Shown: positions 1 through 5,942 of the stretch, in pieces
Layout of the letters: each line of letters begins with the position of its first letter
Position numbering within the stretch: position 1 is the first letter of the stretch
Assembly (NCBI GenBank): GCA_020346965.1
Contig: CP070793.1
Coordinates: forward strand, 588,473-594,414
Reading direction: 5' to 3'
Origin: Chloroflexota bacterium
GTDB lineage: Bacteria > Chloroflexota > Dehalococcoidia > GIF9 > AB-539-J10
Length of the DNA: 5,942 bases
Made by a program: the position numbers and the translations under genes
The notes under the pieces: generated by a model
Database searches by the model: none
Seen by the model: the letters and a program-made list of their open reading frames with translations, nothing else
What the model was told of the DNA's origin: nothing

Positions 1-429
1 AAACATAAAAACACTGAAGAAATAATGGAAGAACTCGAGAATTTCTATTCACGCACCTATGCTACGATAGACAAAGGAAAAACAGTATTATGGATAGGCC
101 TTTGGTCACTATTAACTGGACTGCTCGATATTTTCCGACTTTACACCATATTCCTGGCCCTGGGTTATTATCCTGACTTTTCCATGCTTTTAATTGCATA
201 TACGCTACAGCCTGTCGTTGGGCTGATTCCATTTCTACCAGGAGGTTTGGTACTTATTGAAGGGTCATTAATTTCACTGTTCACTCTTTTTGGTGTTCCT
301 CTAAATCTGGCAATGGCGGCAACAGCGATTGAGCGGGGAATCTCGTTTGTGCTGAGCACGATAGTGGGGGCTGGGGTCTTTTCCTATCTGGGAGTAAGGA
401 TCGCTATGAAACCTGAGGTGCAAAACTAG
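1..429 (+). CDS. Flippase-like integral membrane protein (LPG-synthase TM / YbhN-type family), C-terminal part
   Basis: The reading frame is open from the first base of the window, so this is the last 142 or so residues of a longer protein; the ATG at 25 is probably internal. The visible part is highly hydrophobic, with about four membrane segments: around residues 27-55, 58-80, 84-102 and 112-134 of the visible fragment. A short soluble stretch precedes them. The segment LIPFLPGGLVLIEG (about residues 75-88) resembles the conserved proline/glycine-rich loop with a following acidic residue found near the C-terminus of the lysylphosphatidylglycerol synthase TM-region family. Members of this family are proposed to move lipids or lipid-linked sugars across the membrane, but most are functionally unassigned. 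The start of a GT4 glycosyltransferase only six bases downstream suggests co-transcription and an envelope glycolipid role; that is inference. The soluble synthase domain of MprF is not visible and would not be expected at this end. Confidence 0.75.
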   Translation, partial: KHKNTEEIMEELENFYSRTYATIDKGKTVLWIGLWSLLTGLLDIFRLYTIFLALGYYPDFSMLLIAYTLQPVVGLIPFLPGGLVLIEGSLISLFTLFGVPLNLAMAATAIERGISFVLSTIVGAGVFSYLGVRIAMKPEVQN

Positions 430-435
430 GCGACT

Positions 436-1593
436 ATGCGTGTAGCACTGGTTGGCGACGAGTATTATCCGGATATAGGTGGCGCGGCTCTGTACGCATT
501 AGAGCTAAGCCTTCAGTTGGTCAGGTCGGGTATAGAAACCGTGGTGATCACGCACATGCATCCGGGCCAGCTTGAAGAGGAAGAAATCGACGGGGTGAAA
601 ATCAAACGGATAAAGGGATGGGTACTGAATCATCCCCACCGCACTTTTTCACCACCCCTTTTTTATCGATGCTACAAATACATTCTGGATGAGAAATTCG
701 ACGTAGTCCACGGGTTGGATGTTTATTCCACTATGGCACTCATGGTAATGCCTTTTGCACGCATATTTCGTATCCCCTGTGTCCTGACCTGCCATACAGC
801 AAGGGGTTCAGCTTTTCAGATATTTCTACAGCGTGTATTGGGCTGGATGTTCAGGGTGGGTAATCGCCTGATAGCTGTGAGCCAGGCATCGGCACGATTC
901 TCTTATTTGCTGGGATTTTCCGAAGAAAAAGTGACCGTAGTTCCGAACGGTGTTGATCTATCGTGCTTTAACCGTAAAGTAGATGCTTCGTTAATGCGGG
1001 AGGAATTGAATGTTGGCGAAGAGCCTCTTGTAGTGACGGCGATGCGTTTAATCAAGGGCAAAAGCCCGGAACTGCTCATATCAGCCTTTGCCAGGGTACT
1101 GAAAGTTATCCCAAGTGCAAAACTGGTTATCGCCGGCACCGGAAAGGAAGAAGATAATCTATCCCAACAAATTAAAGACTTGAACATTACAGATTCCGTA
1201 TTCATGATGGGGAACCTGCCGAAAGCAAGAGTCGCTCAACTCATGGCCGCCGGAAATGTTTTCGTTTTACCGTCTAAAATAGAATCTTTCGGTCTGACGT
1301 TGCTGGAGGCTTCCGCCGCAGGTGTGCCAGTGGTATGCGCAAACGCGGGCGGGATTCCCGAAGTGTTTCAAGATGGTTTTAATGGGCTTCTATATCCACC
1401 GGGAGATGATGATGCTATGGCAAAGGCAATAATTCGTCTGATTCAAGATAAGGAGCTAGCAAAGAAGATCAGCGCAAACGCTTTGGATACCGCCAACAAG
1501 TTTACCTGGGAAAGAACTGCCGAGCAAACACTCCAGGTTTATGAAGAGGTGTTACAAGGAAAAACTCCAAGCCGGTCTCGCCATTCAAGTTGA
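436..1593 (+). CDS. GT4-family (GT-B fold) glycosyltransferase
   Basis: A complete 385-residue protein, the usual length for a retaining GT4 glycosyltransferase that transfers a sugar from a nucleotide donor to a lipid, glycan or small-molecule acceptor at the cytoplasmic membrane face. The N-terminal domain opens with MRVALVGDEYYPDIGGA, where the glycine pair at 15-16 is the typical donor-phosphate/acceptor loop. It continues with LTCHTARG near 117-124 and the interdomain VPNGVD at 169-174. The C-terminal domain carries a lysine-rich RLIKGK at 204-209, where the phosphate-binding Arg/Lys lie, then AGTG at 233-236. The EX7E motif is E273 to E281 (ESFGLTLLE), followed by GGIPE at 295-299 and NGLLYPPGD at 306-314. 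The start is fixed by the family-typical N-terminus. The ribosome site is poor: only AGG overlapping the upstream stop codon, so translation may depend on coupling to the flippase-like gene. The sugar and acceptor cannot be read from the sequence. Confidence 0.9.
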   Translation: MRVALVGDEYYPDIGGAALYALELSLQLVRSGIETVVITHMHPGQLEEEEIDGVKIKRIKGWVLNHPHRTFSPPLFYRCYKYILDEKFDVVHGLDVYSTMALMVMPFARIFRIPCVLTCHTARGSAFQIFLQRVLGWMFRVGNRLIAVSQASARFSYLLGFSEEKVTVVPNGVDLSCFNRKVDASLMREELNVGEEPLVVTAMRLIKGKSPELLISAFARVLKVIPSAKLVIAGTGKEEDNLSQQIKDLNITDSVFMMGNLPKARVAQLMAAGNVFVLPSKIESFGLTLLEASAAGVPVVCANAGGIPEVFQDGFNGLLYPPGDDDAMAKAIIRLIQDKELAKKISANALDTANKFTWERTAEQTLQVYEEVLQGKTPSRSRHSS

Positions 1594-1713
1594 AGAAGGT
1601 ACTTCACGTCCTTCTCAACAAAGGGCAGGATGTAGAGAAAGGGTTATCATTGAGGTTTGAATTTCTGACTAAATGTGATGTGTCAGATAGCTTAAGTGTG
1701 TGTACAACCCAGC
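1594..1713. other. Convergent intergenic region with two weak hairpins
   Basis: This gap separates two genes that end towards each other, so terminators rather than promoters would be expected. Two inverted repeats are visible. One is AGAAGG (1594-1599) with CCTTCT (1610-1615), directly after the glycosyltransferase stop codon, with a 10-base loop. The other is TCTGAC (1664-1669) with GTCAGA (1682-1687), with a 12-base loop. Neither is GC-rich and neither is followed by a T-run on either strand, so neither is a good intrinsic terminator. Transcripts may end by Rho or run into each other. Confidence 0.5.
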
Positions 1714-2133
1714 CTACTCACCCAATACCTGAATAATTATCTTTCTGGACCTGGAGCGGTTATCAAAATCTACGAATACTACCTGCTGCCAGGTGCCCAG
1801 GGTTAACCGCTTATTCACAAAAGGTATTGTTAGGGAAGCTCCAAGCGTGGAAGCGCGCACGTGGGAATGTCCGTTCCCATCCCCCCAGGTTTTGTTATGC
1901 TCATAAGGAATATTTTGAGGTATCAACCTATCCCACATGTTCCTATAATCGGAAACCAGATTTGGCTCATACTCTATGGTGGTTATGCCCGCTGTCGAAC
2001 CAACTATGAACAGGGTAACTATTCCACTATTAACTCCAGATTCCTCTACATTCTTTGATACTTGGGACGTTATATCGATAATATCGCAATTACCTTTAGA
2101 CTGAAGGGTAATGTCTTTAGTGACCACATTCAT
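1714..2133 (-). CDS. YjbQ/UPF0047 family protein (putative secondary thiamine-phosphate synthase-like enzyme)
   Basis: A complete 139-residue protein, the usual size for the single-domain YjbQ/UPF0047 family. Recognisable family blocks are DGNGHSHVRASTLGASL at 85-101 and the near-C-terminal RLTLGTWQQVVFVDFD at 109-124. His79, Asp85, His89 and His91 form a polar cluster likely to line the active site. Family members have been reported to have weak thiamine-phosphate synthase activity, but the physiological function is not settled, so the product name should be read loosely. In the N-terminal block, where many members read HT(S/T)A followed by an Asn-Glu-Asn segment, this protein has GSTAGITTIEYEP at 45-57, lacking that histidine and both asparagines. 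The ATG overlaps the pyrK stop codon by four bases and has an excellent ribosome site, so the start is secure. It is the last gene of the minus-strand pyrimidine block. Confidence 0.88.
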   Translation of the reverse strand: MNVVTKDITLQSKGNCDIIDITSQVSKNVEESGVNSGIVTLFIVGSTAGITTIEYEPNLVSDYRNMWDRLIPQNIPYEHNKTWGDGNGHSHVRASTLGASLTIPFVNKRLTLGTWQQVVFVDFDNRSRSRKIIIQVLGE

Positions 2134-2933
2134 ATCCTTACCTCCTGCAATATAATATCGCTTAACTCAAATACAGGCCCGTCACTGCATACTTTTTTCA
2201 AGCCTTTCCTGGTATTTATAGTGCAGCCATAGCAGGTACCAAAACCACACCCCATCCTCACCTCGAGGGAAACCTGACACTTTTTCAGTTTGGGATTACT
2301 TTGCTTCGCTCGCTGCGACATCTCTACCATCGTCTTATACATATCCACCGGACCACAGGCATACACCCGGTCAACTCGGTCCAGGAAATCAGGTAGAATA
2401 TCAGTAGCCATGCCTTTCTGGCCTGTGCTGCCATCCTCTGTGACGGGAACATATTGCACTTCCTGATAGTTGATAGATGTCGGCTTACACTGCTCGATAT
2501 ATAAATCAGCAGCGGTGATGGCTCCGTGAATTAAAGTCATCCGGTGCCGGGACGAAGCATACTGCATCAGAAACGCAAGAGGAGCGATACCAATTCCCCC
2601 GGCTACGAGCAGTAAGTTTTTTGCTGATGGGTCGATACTAAAACCCTTACCCAAAGGGCCAAGGATATCTATTCTGTCATGTCTCTGTCGCTGTGACAGC
2701 CAGAGCGTGCCTTTGCCCGTTACCTTGAACAGGATGGCAATCTCCCGGTACGAAACCTGATGGACGCTGCAAGGCCGACGTAATGTAAAATCCCCACACC
2801 GCACTGTGATGAATTGCCCCGGCAATACTGAACCGGCAATATTGGGAGCCTCAATCCACACGAGATGTACGCCGGGCATGACCTCTAAATTAGAGGTTAC
2901 GGAGCACAAGGTTTGCTTCTTTGCAGTTTCCAT
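2130..2933 (-). CDS. pyrK: Dihydroorotate dehydrogenase electron-transfer subunit (PyrK)
   Basis: A complete 267-residue protein, close to the usual PyrK length. PyrK partners the catalytic PyrD in the cytoplasmic class 1B enzyme. It carries FAD and a [2Fe-2S] cluster that pass electrons from dihydroorotate oxidation to NAD+. The ferredoxin-reductase-like FAD domain has PGQF at 38-41, LRRPCS at 51-56 (the R-P-x-S flavin motif) and GPLGKGF at 92-98. The nucleotide-binding domain has AGGIGIAP at 111-118 and YACGP at 191-195. The C-terminal cluster ligands are Cys229, Cys234, Cys237 and Cys249, in a CX4CX2CX11C pattern. It starts 14 bases after the carB stop with only a weak AAAGAG ribosome site, and its TGA overlaps the next gene's ATG, so the three genes are almost certainly one transcript. 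No pyrD lies in the window. A generic ferredoxin-NADP reductase-like protein is the alternative, but the four-Cys C-terminal pattern and the carB neighbour favour PyrK. Confidence 0.9.
   Translation of the reverse strand: METAKKQTLCSVTSNLEVMPGVHLVWIEAPNIAGSVLPGQFITVRCGDFTLRRPCSVHQVSYREIAILFKVTGKGTLWLSQRQRHDRIDILGPLGKGFSIDPSAKNLLLVAGGIGIAPLAFLMQYASSRHRMTLIHGAITAADLYIEQCKPTSINYQEVQYVPVTEDGSTGQKGMATDILPDFLDRVDRVYACGPVDMYKTMVEMSQRAKQSNPKLKKCQVSLEVRMGCGFGTCYGCTINTRKGLKKVCSDGPVFELSDIILQEVRI
2140..2146 (-). promoter_or_regulatory. Strong ribosome binding site of the YjbQ-family gene
   Basis: On the minus strand this reads AGGAGGT, with seven bases between AGGAGG and the ATG at 2133. It lies inside the last codons of pyrK. 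This near-consensus Shine-Dalgarno, together with the ATGA stop-start overlap, fixes the start codon. It suggests that the last gene is translated efficiently, through re-initiation or independently of pyrK. It is the strongest ribosome site in the window. Confidence 0.85.
2881..2897. repeat. Perfect 8-base inverted repeat inside the start of pyrK
   Basis: ACCTCTAA (2881-2888) and TTAGAGGT (2890-2897) are exact reverse complements around a single central base. As RNA they could form a short stem of about seven pairs with a tight loop, roughly 35-50 bases into the pyrK message (codons 13-18). A symmetric protein-binding site is another possibility. It may simply be chance within coding sequence, and no function is claimed. 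Confidence 0.45.
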
Positions 2934-2947
2934 TTGGCTCTTTTCGT

Positions 2948-5942
2948 CTAATCTTGTCCTGTCGTATTTGAATCGCTCTTCCTGTTTAGATACTCCCTGA
3001 TTGGTTGAATGTTAAATATTTGGCTGCTATCTGACAGCGCTCCTATGGCTACCCGAGCAGTATCCAATGAGGTGAAGCACGGTATCCTATTTTCTGCCGC
3101 AGCACGCCTGATAGCAAAGCCGTCTTTCAGTGGAATGCGCCCTCCCGTGATAGTATTAATTACTCCACTCACAGAATTATCTTGGATAACATCAACTACG
3201 TTAGGGTGCCCCTCGCTTAACTTCTTGGTCACCATTTTTACCGGGAGACCCATAGACTCTATCATAGCCGCAGTTCCCTCCGTGGCGTAGAGCTCATGGT
3301 GAAGGGAATGCAATTGCCTAATCAAGGGCGAGGCTTCATCTTTATCTTTGTCTGCGATGCTGAGTAGTAGTCCGCCGCCTTGAGGAAGCATCAGTCCGGC
3401 GGCTAAAAGCGCCTTAATCAAGGCTGCTTCAAAGCTGTAATCAATCCCCATGACCTCGCCTGTGGATTTCATCTCAGGACCCAGATAGCTATCCACTCCA
3501 ATTAGCTTTGACATAGAGAAAACGGGGGCTTTGATACCCACCAAGTTTTGTCTCCTCCATAGCCCCCCTTCGTAGCCCTGCTCCCTGAGGCTAATGCCAG
3601 CCATGACTTTGGTGGCGATTCTTACCATGGGCACGCCGGTAACCTTGGATATGAAAGGGACAGTTCGACTGGCGCGGGGATTAACCTCGAAAACATAAAC
3701 CGTTGAGCGACCATTTTCCCTCATGATTACCATCTGGACATTCATCAGTCCGTCAATTCCCAGAGCAAGTCCGATTCTGGTGGTGTAATCCACCATGGCA
3801 TCTACCTCATCTTTGGTTAGATTGATGCCCGGGTAGATAGACAACGCATCACCGCTATGTACACCAGCTCTTTCAATGTGCTCCATTACGCCGGGAATGA
3901 GAACCTTTTCCCCGTCACAAATAGCGTCTACCTCGACTTCTTTGCCCTGGAAGTATTTATCAATAAGTACGGGATGCTGGCTATCCATCTCTAGAGCCAG
4001 TGTCAAGTAGCGGACTAACTCAGGTTCGTTGTACACGATTTCCATAGCCCGCCCCCCAAGGACATAGCTTGGCCGTACTAATACCGGATAGTCCAGGTTT
4101 CTGGCTACGTTTATTGCTTCTTCGGTGGACGTTACTCCAGCCCCGGGCGGCTGAGGTATACCTAATCTGTCCAGGAAATCTTCAAAGCGATGACGGTCTT
4201 CAGCGATATCTATAGCTTCGGCACTCGAACCAAGTACCGGTAAATTGTTGCGAGCTAAGGGTCCAACTAAGTTAAGCGGTGTTTGCCCACCGAGCTGGAC
4301 AATAGATGCTGGGGCAGAGCCATTATTACTCTCATTATCAAGCATATCTCGGATACTTTCCTCGTCCAGAGCTTCGAAGTAGAGGCGATTACTGGTGTCA
4401 AAATCGGTGGAAACTGTTTCGGGATTGGAGTTGACCATAATGCTCTTGATTCCTGCCTCTTGAAGCGCCCAGGCTGAATGGACACAGCAATAGTCAAATT
4501 CGATTCCCTGCCCAATGCGTATGGGGCCACTGCTGATGACCACAGCTTTCTTCTCCTTCAGTGGTTCGGCTTCATTCTCCCTTTCATAAGCGCTGTAGAA
4601 GTAGGGGGTCTCAGCATCAAATTCGGCAGCACAGGTATCCACCATCTTGTACACCGGGCGGATTTGCCATTCATGGCGAGTTTGCCTTACCTGTTCTGGC
4701 AATCTATCGGCCAGGGTGCCCACTTGTTCATCGGAAAAGCCGAACCTCTTCGCCTCCCAAAGAAGCTCCGGTTTCAACGGTTCAGAAAGAAGCCTCTTCT
4801 CCATGCCTACAATATTCTGAAATTTATGAATAAACCAGGGGTCTATTCCAGTGAGTTCCGATAGCTCTTCGGGCGCGGTTTCCCTGCGCAGCGCCGCCAT
4901 AACCGCCCATAATCTTAAGTCGTTAGGGTGAAGCGGGTAGGAATCAAGCCCTTTCCCTTGGCTCCAACAGGGGTCTTCCCAGAGCAAAGTACGTCTGCCG
5001 AATTCCAGGGAGCGTACTGCCTTTTGCAGAGCAGCCTCAAAGCATCTATCAATGGCCATTACCTCGCCAGTGGCTTTCATTTGGCTACCAGTTTTTCGGT
5101 CACCAGTAGCAAATTTATCAAAAGGCCACCTGGGAATCTTGACTACGCAGTAATCCAAGGCCGGCTCAAAAGATGCCAACGTTTTGCCTGTGACCTTGTT
5201 AGGTATCTCATCGAGCCTCTTGCCTATGGCTATTTTGGCAGCCACCCGGGCAATGGGATAGCCAGTGGCCTTACTGGCTAAGGCCGAACTGCGGCTGACA
5301 CGGGGGTTAACTTCAATTACGTGGTATTGGCTTTCTGTCACTTCCTTCTGGTCTGAGGCCCATTTATCCGCCACTATTGGACTTGGGGTTAGGGCAAACT
5401 GTATATTGCAGCCACCCTCGATTCCCAGAGCCCTTATGATTCTCAGGCTGGCTGATCTGAGCATCTGGTACTCTTTATCGGTTAGGGTCTGACTCGGCGC
5501 CACTACAATGCTATCTCCTGTGTGCACCCCCATAGCGTCAATATTCTCCATATTGCAAACGGTGATGCAGTTATCAGCACCGTCCCGCATAACTTCGTAT
5601 TCCAGTTCCTTCCAGCCTAACACACACTGTTCCACGAGAACTTCGTGGCTCATGCTGGAAGACAGGCCATTAGCAGCAATCTGCTCAAGCTCTTCTATAG
5701 TGTGGGCAATACCGCCGCCAGTGCCGCCCAAAGTGTAAGAAGGGCGGATAATGAGAGGCAAACCAATAGAGTCTGCCAGCTCTTTCGCCTCCTTGACTGA
5801 CTTCACGGTGGCGCTTGCAGGCACAGGCTCACCGATCTCAACAAGGAGCTGTTTGAACAAAGACCTCTCCTCGGCTGTCTTTATCGTTTCCAAGGGTGTT
5901 CCCAGCATCTTCACGTCATATTTATCCAGTACGCCGGCATCG
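2948..5942 (-). CDS. carB: Carbamoyl-phosphate synthase large subunit, N-terminus outside the window
   Basis: Makes carbamoyl phosphate from bicarbonate, two ATP and ammonia delivered by the glutaminase subunit CarA, for pyrimidine and arginine synthesis. About 997 residues are visible. The frame runs off the right edge, and the GTG at 5914 is an internal valine (upstream codons read DAGVLDKYD, as in CarB). By comparison with E. coli CarB (1073 aa) about 100 N-terminal residues are missing. Residues below are counted from the codon at 5914. ATP-grasp 1 spans about 15-290 (R17, R57, E103, H131, Q172, E201 and N203 match the E. coli ATP/metal ligands). The oligomerisation domain is about 330-450. 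The second pre-ATP-grasp region is 455-565, with GPIRIGQGIEFDY. ATP-grasp 2 is about 570-845, with RPSYVLGGRAMEIVY and FEVNPRASR. The MGS-like allosteric domain is about 846-988, keeping K858, T878, T881, K898 and N920. A 15-residue insertion lies between Q172 and E201. Both halves look intact. Confidence 0.97.
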   Translation of the reverse strand, partial: DAGVLDKYDVKMLGTPLETIKTAEERSLFKQLLVEIGEPVPASATVKSVKEAKELADSIGLPLIIRPSYTLGGTGGGIAHTIEELEQIAANGLSSSMSHEVLVEQCVLGWKELEYEVMRDGADNCITVCNMENIDAMGVHTGDSIVVAPSQTLTDKEYQMLRSASLRIIRALGIEGGCNIQFALTPSPIVADKWASDQKEVTESQYHVIEVNPRVSRSSALASKATGYPIARVAAKIAIGKRLDEIPNKVTGKTLASFEPALDYCVVKIPRWPFDKFATGDRKTGSQMKATGEVMAIDRCFEAALQKAVRSLEFGRRTLLWEDPCWSQGKGLDSYPLHPNDLRLWAVMAALRRETAPEELSELTGIDPWFIHKFQNIVGMEKRLLSEPLKPELLWEAKRFGFSDEQVGTLADRLPEQVRQTRHEWQIRPVYKMVDTCAAEFDAETPYFYSAYERENEAEPLKEKKAVVISSGPIRIGQGIEFDYCCVHSAWALQEAGIKSIMVNSNPETVSTDFDTSNRLYFEALDEESIRDMLDNESNNGSAPASIVQLGGQTPLNLVGPLARNNLPVLGSSAEAIDIAEDRHRFEDFLDRLGIPQPPGAGVTSTEEAINVARNLDYPVLVRPSYVLGGRAMEIVYNEPELVRYLTLALEMDSQHPVLIDKYFQGKEVEVDAICDGEKVLIPGVMEHIERAGVHSGDALSIYPGINLTKDEVDAMVDYTTRIGLALGIDGLMNVQMVIMRENGRSTVYVFEVNPRASRTVPFISKVTGVPMVRIATKVMAGISLREQGYEGGLWRRQNLVGIKAPVFSMSKLIGVDSYLGPEMKSTGEVMGIDYSFEAALIKALLAAGLMLPQGGGLLLSIADKDKDEASPLIRQLHSLHHELYATEGTAAMIESMGLPVKMVTKKLSEGHPNVVDVIQDNSVSGVINTITGGRIPLKDGFAIRRAAAENRIPCFTSLDTARVAIGALSDSSQIFNIQPIREYLNRKSDSNTTGQD

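Noticed and set aside
903..1205. 100-codon open frame antisense to the glycosyltransferase
   Set aside because: It is fully covered by the well-supported GT4 gene, and its low-complexity Ser/Thr-rich translation matches no family.
1594..1615. Intrinsic terminator for the glycosyltransferase gene
   Set aside because: The stem is only six pairs with a ten-base loop and is followed by CAACAAAGGG rather than a T-run.
1827..2058. Two overlapping short plus-strand frames opposite the YjbQ-family gene
   Set aside because: Both are antisense to a recognisable protein and show no family features.
4267..4530. 87-codon open frame on the minus strand inside carB in another frame
   Set aside because: The CarB frame through this region is continuous and conserved (GPIRIGQGIEFDY and NSNPETVSTDFDTSNRLYFE), so the alternative frame is not a gene and does not indicate a frameshift.
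4478..4864. 128-codon open frame on the plus strand opposite carB
   Set aside because: It lies entirely antisense to strongly conserved CarB sequence, has no recognisable domain, and its translation looks like a reverse-strand shadow. The same applies to the other plus-strand frames between 3009 and 5738.
5912..5914. GTG as the start codon of carB
   Set aside because: The codons upstream to the window edge read DAGVLDKYD, which continues the CarB homology. The GTG is therefore an internal valine and the true start lies about 100 codons beyond the window.

Overview
The window holds two convergent blocks of ordinary bacterial genes. They are separated by a 120-base gap and leave almost no other non-coding sequence. 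The Shine-Dalgarno-led, tightly packed genes point to a bacterium. The flavour of CarB and PyrK, such as the first-half CarB stretch reading RWPFDKF and the Cys4 PyrK tail, reminds me of Chloroflexota/Dehalococcoidia. That placement is from memory and tentative. Base composition looks balanced, with no obvious compositional break between the blocks.

Left block, plus strand (1-1593): the C-terminal part of a flippase-like multi-spanning membrane protein (lysylphosphatidylglycerol-synthase TM / YbhN-type family), cut by the window start. Six bases later comes a complete GT4-family glycosyltransferase. The pair probably forms part of an envelope glycolipid or polysaccharide locus that continues to the left.

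Middle (1594-1713): a convergent intergenic gap with two weak hairpins and no convincing terminator.

Right block, minus strand (5942 down to 1714): carB (large subunit of carbamoyl-phosphate synthase, N-terminus beyond the window), then pyrK (electron-transfer subunit of NAD-dependent dihydroorotate dehydrogenase), then a YjbQ/UPF0047-family gene. The pyrK-to-YjbQ-gene junction is a 4-base ATGA overlap with a very strong ribosome binding site. CarB makes carbamoyl phosphate for UMP synthesis. PyrK moves electrons from the dihydroorotate dehydrogenase step to NAD+. The block is therefore the distal end of a pyrimidine-biosynthesis operon that starts to the right of the window.

I found no mobile element, CRISPR array, RNA gene or clearly new system. 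The points most worth a second look are a 15-residue insertion in the first ATP-grasp domain of CarB, an unusual motif in the YjbQ-family protein, and that protein's tight coupling to pyrimidine genes.
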